A stretch of DNA of 43,900 bases from Monocercomonoides exilis (lineage: Eukaryota > Preaxostyla > Oxymonadida > Polymastigidae), in NCBI GenBank assembly GCA_001643675.2, contig LSRY02000082.1:2501-46400 (forward strand). The letters run 5' to 3'. The position numbers and the translations under genes were made by a program. The notes under the pieces are model-generated. The model was not told the DNA's origin. It did no database searches and saw only the letters and a list, made by a program, of their open reading frames with translations. Positions 28,401 through 38,608 of the stretch are shown here, piece by piece (position 1 is the first letter of the stretch; each line of letters begins with the position of its first letter).

Positions 28401-31400
28401 TTGAATGCGAGTTGCTGCGCAACGTGTAACAATTGGCGACACACACATATCGCTCGCCTCCACCCCAAATGCTCACCCCTTTTCTGATAAAGAAGGAAAA
28501 ATGACTGAAAAAGGGGGTCATTCAGATAGACTGAAAAATGAAAATATTTTTTTAAAAAAGAAAGAATGACCAGACAACAAAAAGAATGTGTGTTTGGGAG
28601 GTGTTATGACAAAAGTTAAAAAAGAAAAATAAAAACAAATTGCACCTTTCAAAACCTCGGATCGTCAATTCTGAGCAAAATCGATAGATTTTGCCTGCCA
28701 ACACAAAAAAAAATAAAAATTTAAAAAATTGCATAAAAATAACTTACAAACCGAATTGAATGCGAGTTGCTGCGCAACGTGTAACAATTGGCGACACACA
28801 CATATCGCTCGCCTCCACCCCAAATGCTCACCCCTTTTCTGATAAAGAAGGAAAAATGACTGAAAAAGGGGGTCATTCAGATAGACTGAAAAAATGAAAA
28901 TATTTTTTTAAAAAGAAAGAATGACCAGACAACAAAAAGAATGTGTGTTTGGGAGGTGTTATGACAAAAGTTAAAAAAGAAAAATAAAAACAAATTGCAC
29001 CTTTCAAAACCTCGGATCGTCAATTCTGAGCAAAATCGATAGATTTTGCCTGCCAACACAAAAAATAAAAATTTAAAAAATTGCATAAAAATAACTTACA
29101 AACCGAATTGAATGCGAGTTGCTGCGCAACGTGTAACAATTGGCGACACACACATATCGCTCGCCTCCACCCCAAATGCTCACCCCTTTTCTGATAAAGA
29201 AGGAAAAATGACTGAAAAAGGGGGTCATTCAGATAGACTGAAAAAATGAAAATATTTTTTTAAAAAGAAAGAATGACCAGACAACAAAAAGAATGTGTGT
29301 TTGGGAGGTGTTATGACAAAAGTTAAAAAAGAAAAATAAAAACAAATTGCACCTTTCAAAACCTCGGATCGTCAATTCTGAGCAAAATCGATAGATTTTG
29401 CCTGCCAACACAAAAAATAAAAATTTAAAAAATTGCATAAAAATAACTTACAAACCGAATTGAATGCGAGTTGCTGCGCAACGTGTAACAATTGGCGACA
29501 CACACATATCGCTCGCCTCCACCCCAAATGCTCACCCCTTTTCTGATAAAGAAGGAAAAATGACTGAAAAAGGGGGTCATTCAGATAGACTGAAAAATGA
29601 AAATATTTTTTTTTAAAAAAAGAAAGAATGACCAGACAACAAAAAGAATGTGTGTTTGGGAGGTGTTATGACAAAAGTTAAAAAAGAAAAATAAAAACAA
29701 ATTGCACCTTTCAAAACCTCGGATCGTCAATTCTGAGCAAAATCGATAGATTTTGCCTGCCAACACAAAAAATAAAAATTTAAAAAATTGCATAAAAATA
29801 ACTTACAAACCGAATTGAATGCGAGTTGCTGCGCAACGTGTAACAATTGGCGACACACACATATCGCTCGCCTCCACCCCAAATGCTCACCCCTTTTCTG
29901 ATAAAGAAGGAAAAATGACTGAAAAAGGGGGTCATTCAGATAGACTGAAAAAATGAAAATATTTTTTTAAAAAAGAAAGAATGACCAGACAACAAAAAGA
30001 ATGTGTGTTTGGGAGGTGTTATGACAAAAGTTAAAAAAGAAAAATAAAAACAAATTGCACCTTTCAAAACCTCGGATCGTCAATTCTGAGCAAAATCGAT
30101 AGATTTTGCCTGCCAACACAAAAAATAAAAATTTAAAAAATTGCATAAAAATAACTTACAAACCGAATTGAATGCGAGTTGCTGCGCAACGTGTAACAAT
30201 TGGCGACACACACATATCGCTCGCCTCCACCCCAAATGCTCACCCCTTTTCTGATAAAGAAGGAAAAATGACTGAAAAAGGGGGTCATTCAGATAGACTG
30301 AAAAAATGAAAATATTTTTTTAAAAAAGAAAGAATGACCAGACAACAAAAAGAATGTGTGTTTGGGAGGTGTTATGACAAAAGTTAAAAAAGAAAAATAA
30401 AAACAAATTGCACCTTTCAAAACCTCGGATCGTCAATTCTGAGCAAAATCGATAGATTTTGCCTGCCAACACAAAAAATAAAAATTTAAAAAATTGCATA
30501 AAAATAACTTACAAACCGAATTGAATGCGAATTGCTGCGCAACGTGTAACAATTGGCGACACACACATATCGCTCGCCTCCACCCCAAATGCTCACCCCT
30601 TTTCTGATAAAGAAGGAAAAAATGACTGAAAAAGGGGGTCATTCAGATAGACTGAAAAATGAAAATATTTTTTTAAAAAAGAAAGAATGACCAGACAACA
30701 AAAAGAATGTGTGTTTGGGAGGTGTTATGACAAAAGTTAAAAAAGAAAAATAAAAACAAATTGCACCTTTCAAAACCTCGGATCGTCAATTCTGAGCAAA
30801 ATCGATAGATTTTGCCTGCCAACACAAAAAATAAAAATTTAAAAAAATTGCATAAAAATAACTTACAAACCGAATTGAATGCGAGTTGCTGCGCAACGTG
30901 TAACAATTGGCGACACACACATATCGCTCGCCTCCACCCCAAATGCTCACCCCTTTTCTGATAAAGAAGGAAAAATGACTGAAAAAGGGGGTCATTCAGA
31001 TAGACTGAAAAATGAAAATATTTTTTTAAAAAAGAAAGAATGACCAGACAACAAAAAGAATGTGTGTTTGGGAGGTGTTATGACAAAAGTTAAAAAAGAA
31101 AAATAAAAACAAATTGCACCTTTCAAAACCTCGGATCGTCGAATTCTGAGCAAAATCGATAGATTTTGCCTGCCAACACAAAAAATAAAAATTTAAAAAA
31201 TTGCATAAAAATAACTTACAAACCGAATTGAATGCGAGTTGCTGCGCAACGTGTAACAATTGGCGACACACACATATCGCTCGCCTCCACCCCAAATGCT
31301 CACCCCTTTTCTGATAAAGAAGGAAAAAATGACTGAAAAAGGGGGTCATTCAGATAGACTGAAAAATGAAAATATTTTTTTAAAAAAGAAAGAATGACCA

Positions 31401-31463
31401 GACAACAAAAAGAATGTGTGTTTGGGAGGTGTTATGACAAAAGTTAAAAAAGAAAAATAAAAA

Positions 31464-31661
31464 CAAATTGCACCTTTCAAAACCTCGGATCGTTAATTCT
31501 GAGCAAAATCGATAGATTTTGCCTGCCAACACAAAAAATAAAAATTTAAAAAATTGCATAAAAATAACTTACAAACCGAATTGAATGCGAATTGCTGCGC
31601 AACGTGTAACAATTGGCGACACACACATATCGCTCGCCTCCACCCCAAATACTCACCCCTT
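31464..31661. repeat. Last, truncated satellite monomer
   Basis: The final copy follows the consensus for about 200 bp, through the CACCCC-AAAT and CTCACCCC segments. It carries private changes: GCGAATTGC instead of GCGAGTTGC (also seen in the copy near 30530), ACTCACC instead of GCTCACC, and a longer T run. It stops matching just after CTGATAAA, where the inverted repeat at 31662-31708 begins. Extra divergence of the innermost copy is expected at an array edge, where homogenisation is weakest. Confidence 0.9.
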
Positions 31662-31708
31662 TTTTCTGATAAAAAACGCGAAAGCATTTCGCGTTTTTTA
31701 TCAGAAAA
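31662..31708. repeat. Perfect 22-bp inverted repeat at the satellite/unique junction
   Basis: Arms 31662-31683 and 31687-31708 are exact reverse complements around the 3-nt spacer GCA. The left arm starts with TTTTCTGATAAA, which is ordinary satellite sequence, then leaves the satellite for an AAACGCGAAA segment. The right arm returns the same satellite piece in inverted form. Transcribed, it would form a very stable hairpin. Possible origins are foldback synthesis at a break, an element end, or a terminator. A Helitron 3' end is unlikely because no CTRR follows. Confidence 0.9.
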
Positions 31709-32494
31709 GACGTTCGCATTTTGGATGTCGGACTCGCGCAGAGCGTAAAATGAAGTTTCTTATCGTGATCTTTGTTAATATTTGATTACAGCTGTTTAAT
31801 CATTTTCAATGATCTTTTGTATTATATTTGTATGCTTTCTAAATGATCAAAAAATTTATTTTTCACATATTGAAATTTCAATCTATTAATAAATGAAATT
31901 ATTTTTTTAAGTATATCTCACAGTTAAGTGCTAAATATCAATGTCAAATTTTCATAAATATCTACTTATTGAAATATTTACACATTTTTATTTTTCTAAA
32001 TTGTTCATATTTGTGGAAATTTTATTTGTTATACAATAATTCACTTATTTATTTTGTTTGAGTTTACGCAAAAATTTTTTTTATTCCAATCTGGTTAATT
32101 ACGAAGTGTCTTTTTCAACAACTTTCATTCATTTTCAATACATAAATCAACGAAAAATGTCACCTAATAATGATGTGAAGTCAGATAGAAAAAAAAATTT
32201 AACGATTAAAAATTGAATTTTTAACATAGAAAAATGGTTATGATCTAGATCAAACATTTTTTTTAAAAAATTTATATTTAATAAAGAAGAAGGAATTAGT
32301 GGTTGATGAAAAGTTACGTATATGGGTAATAATATGAGAGGAATTGATTGATATTAAAATCAGAAATTAATTGATTCAAATTGTGGAATGATATGTTAAA
32401 TAAAATTTTTTCTGTCAAAATTTTCATAATTATTTTTAAAATATCTCGATAAATAAATTTTTCTAAGCCGTGAGACTTTACCAGAGTGTTAGTT

Positions 32495-32684
32495 GGACTA
32501 TTTGTGAATTTTTGAAGTCAGGGTCAAAAATTCGAAAAATGAGAAATTTTCATTTTTTCTGATTAAGTTGAATTTAGCTCAAGTTATTCATAAAAATAGA
32601 AAAATTGGTGAAAATCGGTTTTTATGAAAGTTGTGATCGAAACTTATGAAAACACAAAAAGTTCGGATAATTCGCGAATAGTCC
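32495..32684. repeat. Small foldback unit with imperfect 16-bp inverted ends
   Basis: GGACTATTTGTGAATT at 32495-32510 is the reverse complement of 32669-32684 at 14 of 16 positions. The ends enclose about 190 bp. Overlapping the left end is a second, perfect 10-bp inverted repeat (GAATTTTTGA at 32506-32515, TCAAAAATTC at 32524-32533, 8-nt loop). It could be a MITE-like relic, but I see no flanking target duplication, so the mobile origin is only a suggestion. Confidence 0.4.
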
Positions 32685-32913
32685 GCTGAATTTTTTTTTC
32701 GGGCCAGATTGGTCTGGTTAGAGAGAAAATGTCATAAGAATATTTTAACTGAAAAAGTGGTGATCTTAGATCAAGGACCGAAAAATATGGGGTCTCAGAT
32801 TCCTTTGATAATTGGCAGGTGGCAAGGACGTGGGCCCCTTATAAACATACTCGAATCTAAATTTTTTCTGTCGAGCGGTTGTGGCAGGGCAGTGCGGACA
32901 AGTTGGCCATTTT

Positions 32914-32943
32914 GACTGAAAAAATGAAAAAAATATTTTTTTT
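32914..32943 (+). repeat. Satellite-like fragment outside the array
   Basis: The run beginning GACTGAAAAAATGAAAA and followed by a TATTTTTTTT block matches the satellite segment of the same form, apart from A/T run length. The motif is low in complexity, so chance similarity in AT-rich DNA is possible. It may be a captured or ancestral satellite piece. Confidence 0.35.
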
Positions 32944-33129
32944 CTCGAAAATTTCAAAGTCGATATAAAATACGATTAAGCACATGAATACGACTTCTAA
33001 TGTTGTATATTGACGATTTTTTGTTGGATACACTTATTTGTAGTTTTTGAGTTTTAATCGAATTTTTGAGTGAAAATGTTCATTTTTGAGGTAAATCGAG
33101 TATAACTCCAGAAGTAACAGCCAGATAAA

Positions 33130-33590
33130 TTTGAAATTAATATATGATATATGTGCATATAGTGCGGTAAGAGCATGCATATGGGTGTTGGTGGTGGGGG
33201 TCTGGCAGGCGGTGCAGAAAAGAAATATATTTTTCATAGTGACTGGGGGTGCTTGGTTAGTGAGGTCACAGAGAGTGAACCAGGGGCAAGTGGCTGAATC
33301 GAAACACATATGACCGGCACAGTAACCCATGCCCGGATGTGGCCAAACGGCGTTTCGATCGGCCCAGTGGTTGCTGAGAAATCCGATCGGCTAGTTGTTT
33401 TGAGTTCGGTTCTGATTTTTCACATAGAAAAATGACTTGGGGGTATTGACTTGGTGATGCTGTGGAGTGTGAGAGGAGGGCAAGTGATCGGAGTTAGAGG
33501 GATATGTTGGGGAATGTTAGTGGAGGTAGGATGTGGTGCAATTACTAAGAGATTGGGTCAGCGGATATTCCTCCACACATCAATCAGTAT
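33130..33590. other. GC-richer island, function unknown
   Basis: This segment is clearly richer in G and C than its flanks, with G-rich patches such as GGTGGTGGGGGTCTGG near 33190. It contains an inverted repeat CGATCGG (33356-33362) / CCGATCG (33383-33389) with a 20-nt loop. A 98-codon minus frame and a 60-codon plus frame cross it, but neither shows a recognisable motif or credible protein composition. It could be remnant coding DNA or a structured RNA. I cannot decide. Confidence 0.4.
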
Positions 33591-35971
33591 AATTACTATT
33601 TGAAAATTGAATTTTTTCTTTTATAATTTTTTTGAAAAATTTATTGCAATGTTAAACCTGCCATTCAACTTTTTATTGCATTGCTTATCATATTATTAAA
33701 CAAACTTTATTACTGCAACATAAAAATCCACTTTCGATAAATTGCAAATAAATAATATTGATCAAATCAAATTTTCATGTTTTAAAGATCCTATTTTGGA
33801 ACATGTTGTAAATCAGTAATCTTCTTCGTCAAACAAAGTAAAATCATCGTGCAACTTTTCTTCAGCAACTTTTTAACACGTAAATCTTCTATTTAACAGC
33901 TTATAACTTTTGGACTTGCATCTTTTTCCATATATTTCAGTAATCAAATAATTTGTGAATGATGCAAAAAATGTTGATTGCATACTCAATGTGCACTATT
34001 TCCGGCTGCGCAAATAAACATTCTTCTATGACAAAAGCATTTCTTCTGACATTCTTCCATCTTTGCAAAGAAATTCGTCAAAAATAGTTTAAGATTATCT
34101 GCTCATTCAAACCATGAATTATGATTCAAATTGAGATCGCTTTCGAAATAAGCATATACAGTTAACTTTCTTCAATTGTATTACCAGTTTGTAATATTTC
34201 ATCTTTCTTTTTGTACATTATCTTTCTAATCATATAAATTACTATTATTTCCAGAGATTATCTTATATCAAAACATGAAACATTTTTAAATCATTTCTTT
34301 TCATTTTTATCTTGCTAATTCAATCTCATGAAAAGAAAAATTTTTCTTTTGTTGAGTACAAACAGTTTCAATAATTTAATTCATTGAAATTGTTTGAAAG
34401 CAGATAATATTCCAGTAACATATAAGCTATAAATAATAATTCATGATAATTTGCAAGCATATTCACATATTTTACGCTCAATAAGATTGGCATTGACTTT
34501 CAATTGAATTGTATCACTTTTATTTTGAATTCAATTACCAAGTTTCCGCTTCATTTGATAATCTTTAGTTTTCATTCATATTTAATGAAGAACAATATCT
34601 TTATTTCCATCATTAGAAACTTTCGCAAGTTATTCAATTTCGTTGAGAAAGTTATAAAACTTCATTTTTGTTTGCCAAACTCTTTATTTTTAGTTTTTAT
34701 TTGTTTTAATATTTCGTTTCAAAAATGCTCAATAAGAAACATAACAATTATGAACTTTCACCGTTAAAACAATCGTAAATTGTTAACCTTCTGAATTTCA
34801 TTTTCAGATGATGTTTTCACAGAATTTTAAAAAACAAATGAACGAAAATCTCATTCCAATAATGAATCAAAATATTTCTGTATGCATCTTATTAAATTGG
34901 AGATATTAATGAACATTCTTTTCAAAAATTTATTTGAAAAAAGTGAAATTTCCTTTCATCCGATCATGTTTTCCATTGTCAATTTATGAAAATGTCAAAA
35001 ACCTTGCTCCTTCTTTACTAAATCTAACAAACACTGCAGTAATCTAGACTAAATGCATAACAAATAGTTGCAAAAGCTGATTAGTGTGCTTCTGTAAATT
35101 TACTCTGCTTTTAATCCAACAAATTTTTCCTCAACGAAAATCAATACTTGGCAAAAATGGAAAAGTTTTCATTGAAAATATCATTTCTGGATGCATGGCA
35201 AAGATCATTCCCAAGTATTCCCTTCAAGCGTGTTTGTTGTTTCACCGAAGTTGAACTTCTTCTTCATGTAATTATCCATATTTCTTCTTTGACACGAACG
35301 TTCATAATCTTACTGATAATGACAAAGATCTAAATGAATTTGTATCAAACTTTATATTATGTGTTCATGCTTTTTTGCTTATTTTCTTTGTTCAACTTTT
35401 CTCAGCGATGGATTTACAAAACTTCAATCTTCATCTAGTTTTGTATATTGCTTCCGCATTCAACGAAAAACTGAAACACTTCACCTTTCGATTTCAATTG
35501 TCATATCGCTTTTTTTCTTTTTGCAATAAATTTCTTTGCAATTAACATTTCTCTTTCAAAACAATAAAATTATTAAACAAACCTTTCTAAATAGTCCACC
35601 TTTGTTAATAGATAATTCCTTTCGAAAAACTTTGTAAATAACACTAATTTATTTTGTTCTTTCCAGAATTGAACGATTCCATCGAATTCCTTTTATTTGA
35701 CAAGAAGCATTCAATTATTCTCTTTTTGTTCATTCTTGACTGAACAAAATGATTGAATTTTCAATATTCATCTGTGACGTATTTCATTTCTAAAATATAC
35801 TTTGATTTTCTGTTCATTTTTAACAGAACCTTTCTCGAACAGTCAAGTTTTCCATTTCTTGCTTTTGAAAGTGTATGTAATATTTTCATTGACAATATTT
35901 GATGTGAATGATAAAAATATTTAAAATGGAGCAAGCCTGTCAGCAGATTAATTTCAATAAAGGCAAAAAAT
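33591..35971. other. AT-rich DNA downstream of the recombinase gene, no gene recognised
   Basis: The DNA is T-rich on the plus strand with many short ATG frames; the longest is 87 codons at 34504-34767. Those frames are dominated by F, I, L, N and S, as random AT-rich DNA would give. It lies 3' of the minus-strand recombinase gene and presumably includes its 3' untranslated region. I see no element ends, tRNA or repeats here. Confidence 0.55.
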
Positions 35972-37936
35972 TCAATTTCCAGAACGTCTTTTCAATTTCT
36001 TCTCTTTGCAATTAACAACAGAAGAAGATGATGTTTTCTTTGACAACTCTTCAAGCGACTTCTTTTTCTTTGTGAACGAGTCCGATTTATTTCTGTAACT
36101 TGCACGGATTAACTCATCAGCAGCATTCAGATCTTCATCTTCGTCATCAACTATGCTTATCGTTAAATCATTGTTCATCTGCTCATTATCGCAACACACT
36201 TCTTCTTCGTTTCTATCATCTTCATCGTCTTCTCTGCTGTCTTCGCATTTGATTTCCTTCCATTCACTTGAATCCGAGCAACTTTCAGAATCATCAACAT
36301 CTTCGGATTCACTTGACTCATTTCTTTGTAAACTGCAGTCATTCGCATCATCCTTTATGACTTTTATTGCGTGAGTATTATTTTCCTTGGCATCGTTCTC
36401 ATCCTCGTCATCATGTATTATTTTCAAACAATGCAACACTTCGTCCCTGGAATATTCTGGGTGCCTTCGCCACTGCTTCTTTTGCAAGTTTCGCCAACGA
36501 TCTTTAAGATCCTGACCACTTCTTCCATCGAATTGAAGCGACATGTCGCACCATCTCATTTTTTGCTGCTTACACCTTCTGAGCAGCTCATCTTCTTCCT
36601 TTGTGAAGAATCTTCTTTTCTTTTGCTTCTTTTTCACCTTTATGGCATTGGAACTTGTGGAATTTTTGTTGTTCATAAGTAATCTATTTGGAAGTTGATA
36701 CGGGTTGTCTGATATAACTTCAACAGATGATGGTGAAGAAGAAGAACTTGAAGTTGCACTGCTGGAAGATTGTGTTGAAGATGATGATGTGCATTCTTGG
36801 TTTGATTGTTTTCCTTCTCCATCTGAGTTCGTGTTTGTGGATTCGCTCCCTTCAGTGTTTTCGCTTTGACCCTGTGACTCTTCATCGGATTGTTGAATTG
36901 AGAGATCATTTTCATTTGAAGATGATGTGCAGTTGGATGATGCTTCTTGAGGGAAACTGCCTTTTAAATCTAGACTGCGTCTCACAGGATAATCACTTAG
37001 ATTAACAAAATCATCAACCAAATTGTCAAGATTAGCTAATGATTTTGACAATTTACAAACCACGTCTTGTCGAATGATTTTCATTCTTATCGTGTGAAAG
37101 TCATTTTCCTTCAAAGCTCTAAAAAGAAGACTTTTCTTTTTGGTGAATGCACGCTTTGCTCTCAAGGAAAGGTTTTCGTTCTTGTCGATATAAGCTTTAG
37201 CACATTTCTTCCATTGGTTTCGAATTTCCCTTTCACCATCTTCCAAGTGCTTCATTGCATCATTGAAATGATCATTCACTGCATTTCTAAATGTCTGAAA
37301 TTGTTCTTTGATTGTTCTTTTTGGGTCTGACAACTTGATACTATGATATGCAGCGATAGAAGTTAGAGCCAGATCTATTACAGTATCTCCAGGCTTGGGA
37401 TTCACTAATCTGGAGCATACCGTTATTTTCTTGGAGGTATTTCTGACGTAAGTTAACTGAGCCCTGCCAAATGGGACCCAGTCAGCGACGTAAGCAGTGT
37501 GTTCAAGTATCCCTCTTAACTTTTCTTCATCTGTTCCGGCTACCATAATTGCAGTACAGATGAAGCCTGCCCTTAAGGAGTGAAAAGAAAAGAGTTTACA
37601 AGGGTACCCTGCTTGCTCTGATCTTTTTCTGAACCTTAAGGACATTGCTGCTGGGCTCATGTCCCACAGCTTTTTCGACAACACATTCTTCGGCCACTTT
37701 TGTCTCGTTTTCAAAGATAGATGGTGGTTAACCTGCAAATGACGCTCAAGCCAATAAACAGGATCTCTGACTTGTTCATGTAAGCTGGTATGAGCAAATC
37801 TTCCTTCGATCGTTACAGAGTGGTTAGAGTTTGGATGTCCCTTCAGCCTTCTCAATCTGATTTCAACCAAGATGCACTCAGCGTGTAAATCCGAAATTGT
37901 TACGTTTTTAACATCCTCTAAAAAACGTTTGCACAT
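35972..37936 (-). CDS. Tyrosine recombinase catalytic domain fused to a telobox-type Myb domain (654 codons, main exon)
   Basis: Residues 1-170 resemble the C-terminal half of a tyrosine recombinase. A candidate hairpin lysine is K32 (LRRLKGHP), the box II motif HxxR is FHSLR at 118-122, a GILEH motif ends in H146, and the likely nucleophile is Y163 (LTYVRN). The H146-Y163 spacing is longer than usual. R4 in MCKRFLEDV fits the first catalytic arginine if this frame is translated there. Residues 190-320 are helical and basic, and 331-405 rich in serine. Residues 437-490 form a Myb/SANT repeat with W462 and the DLKDRWRNL string at 476-484, which closely matches the telobox signature of TRF-type telomere proteins. 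Residues 505-605 are strongly acidic; the tail (620-654) is lysine-rich. The protein is probably nuclear. It could be a Crypton-like element protein or a domesticated recombinase. The ORF lacks the N-terminal half, found upstream in other frames. Confidence 0.8.
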   Translation of the reverse strand: MCKRFLEDVKNVTISDLHAECILVEIRLRRLKGHPNSNHSVTIEGRFAHTSLHEQVRDPVYWLERHLQVNHHLSLKTRQKWPKNVLSKKLWDMSPAAMSLRFRKRSEQAGYPCKLFSFHSLRAGFICTAIMVAGTDEEKLRGILEHTAYVADWVPFGRAQLTYVRNTSKKITVCSRLVNPKPGDTVIDLALTSIAAYHSIKLSDPKRTIKEQFQTFRNAVNDHFNDAMKHLEDGEREIRNQWKKCAKAYIDKNENLSLRAKRAFTKKKSLLFRALKENDFHTIRMKIIRQDVVCKLSKSLANLDNLVDDFVNLSDYPVRRSLDLKGSFPQEASSNCTSSSNENDLSIQQSDEESQGQSENTEGSESTNTNSDGEGKQSNQECTSSSSTQSSSSATSSSSSSPSSVEVISDNPYQLPNRLLMNNKNSTSSNAIKVKKKQKKRRFFTKEEDELLRRCKQQKMRWCDMSLQFDGRSGQDLKDRWRNLQKKQWRRHPEYSRDEVLHCLKIIHDDEDENDAKENNTHAIKVIKDDANDCSLQRNESSESEDVDDSESCSDSSEWKEIKCEDSREDDEDDRNEEEVCCDNEQMNNDLTISIVDDEDEDLNAADELIRASYRNKSDSFTKKKKSLEELSKKTSSSSVVNCKEKKLKRRSGN

Positions 37937-38005
37937 GTAATTGACCTAGCTCCGCAGTGAACAGCAAATAGAAAAAGAGAACAATCAAAATCAAAAACAT
38001 ATTAC
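37918..38005 (-). other. Candidate intron 2 (88 nt) or frame-broken coding segment
   Basis: The segment begins GTAATATG, is T-rich, and ends CGTTTTTTAG. Its removal joins SNS to EDVKNV in phase 1, like intron 1, and the two gaps are similar in size. Against this, its translation MFLILIVLFFYLLFTAEL looks like the hydrophobic helix that normally precedes the first catalytic arginine, and R4 of the downstream ORF (KRFLED, an R-x-x-E pattern) would be lost on splicing. The alternative is continuous coding with a second one-base frame break between about 37960 and 37918. I cannot decide from sequence alone. Confidence 0.4.
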
Positions 38006-38526
38006 CAGAATTGCTTCTTTCAATGATAAGGGCTACATCGTCAAGCAGTGCCGCTTCTTTTCCTTCTCCTTCCCTTTTGTAGCATCCGCTTTTTCTGACA
38101 GAAGAAAAAGCAGATCGAATTGTTAATTTAAGCTCACTGGAAAAGTCGAATTCTTTCGTTTGTTGAAGATGTTGTGATTTTAAAGATGGAATGACAACAT
38201 TTTCAACACTTTTAATAGAATATAAACATTCAATGCAGAGAAATTGAATGAATGAAGAGATTGTTGATGATTGTATTGGAAAAGGTTGGCTTTTAAGCAA
38301 TTTCGCATATGGAACGTAAAGTTTTTCAGCCCATTTATATTTGCGATGGAGAGAAGGAGATAGAATTGTAACTTGTTGAGAATAACGTTGTAATGTAAGC
38401 GGTTTGCTTTTTTAAGGTTTTTGTAATTTTGTCTCCTTTTTGTTGCTATCCCGCATTCAGCAAAAAACTCATCCCAGTTTGAAGGCATTTCGAAATATGG
38501 TTTGTCCAATTCTTCAGCTTCTTTAT
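38006..38526 (-). CDS. 5' coding part of the recombinase gene (core-binding domain), broken by one frame change
   Basis: Reading leftward, the first segment encodes an acidic stretch followed by MPSNWDEFFAECGIATKRR. At the six-A run (minus strand; 38408-38413) the open frame hits TAA, while another frame continues cleanly through SLHRKYKWAEKLYVPYAKLL and an STISSFIQFLCIECLYSIKS segment to ALLDDVALIIERSNSG. One extra A would join both parts. The four-helix, basic character fits the core-binding domain that precedes the catalytic domain in tyrosine recombinases. The break could be a sequencing error in a homopolymer, a real inactivating mutation, or programmed frameshifting. Homopolymer error is the simplest explanation, because both sides keep good coding character. 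Confidence 0.65.
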
Positions 38527-38608
38527 CTTTTTCAAATATCCCAAAAAAATATAAATTAACAAAAATGAAATCAACAAGATAAATATGCAAACATAAATAT
38601 AAAAAAAC
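38527..38608 (-). other. Candidate intron 1 (82 nt, GT-AG, phase 1)
   Basis: The segment is T-rich on the coding strand, begins GTTTTTTTATATT and ends GAAAAAG. Exon 1's frame reaches TGA within it. Translation in the downstream frame would give an unlikely run of F, L, Y and I. Removal restores one frame across the junction. The donor is not a strong consensus, and later AG positions (after ATAAAG or GCTGAAG) would keep the same phase, so the exact acceptor is uncertain. Confidence 0.5.

Larger units (their letters stand above)
1373..31661. repeat. Subtelomeric satellite, ~354 bp unit, about 85 tandem copies
   Basis: A unit taken from CAAATTGCACC to the next CAAATTGCACC recurs at 1382, 1736, 2090 and so on to 31464, giving about 85 full copies plus a truncated last one. 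Copies are nearly identical. Differences are mostly A/T homopolymer lengths, the length of a G run (GGGG or GGGGG), and one variable site after CGGATC: GTCAATTC (commonest), GTTAATTC (for example 2473, 5320, 8516, 13128, 25121, 31492), GTCGAATTC (about 11009, 15591, 21943, 23003, 28311, 31139) and a unique GTCGACATTC near 17357. Each unit holds an 8-bp-stem hairpin. The unit encodes nothing convincing: apparent ORFs up to 161 codons change frame from copy to copy with homopolymer length. High identity implies recent amplification or ongoing homogenisation. Confidence 0.97.
31709..33129. other. AT-rich DNA, no gene recognised
   Basis: This stretch holds only short open frames without domain signals, dense in stops and A/T runs. 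Structures visible within it are an imperfect 16-bp foldback (32495-32684) and a short satellite-like patch (32914-32943), listed separately. I see no tRNA, rRNA or convincing coding region on either strand. Confidence 0.6.

Noticed and set aside
1373-31661. CRISPR-like array.
   Set aside because: The repeated unit is the whole ~354 bp with no variable spacers, in a eukaryotic telomeric context.
1373-31661. Centromeric satellite.
   Set aside because: It directly joins the telomere and no centromere-specific box is recognisable. A subtelomeric satellite is the simpler reading, although a telocentric chromosome cannot be excluded.
1622-31687. Dozens of ORFs of 60-161 codons across the satellite, for example 16504-16989 (minus).
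   Set aside because: They repeat with the satellite period, overlap on both strands, switch frame with homopolymer length, and read as F-, L- and K-rich low-complexity peptides. They are shadows of the repeat.
31662-31708. Helitron 3' end (hairpin).
   Set aside because: No CTRR tail follows the hairpin and no Rep/helicase coding sequence is present nearby.
33034-33330. 98-codon minus-strand ORF.
   Set aside because: No motif, and it crosses a composition boundary and overlaps an opposite-strand frame. Its cysteine- and histidine-bearing stretch does not follow a zinc-finger spacing I can support.
34504-34767. 87-codon plus-strand ORF rich in F, I and N.
   Set aside because: Composition expected from random AT-rich DNA; no domain signal.
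36153-37330. Plus-strand ORFs of 73-103 codons (36153, 36371, 36727, 37067) and the minus-strand ORF at 36673-36915.
   Set aside because: They lie opposite to, or in another frame of, the 654-codon recombinase ORF and reflect its serine- and acid-rich codons.
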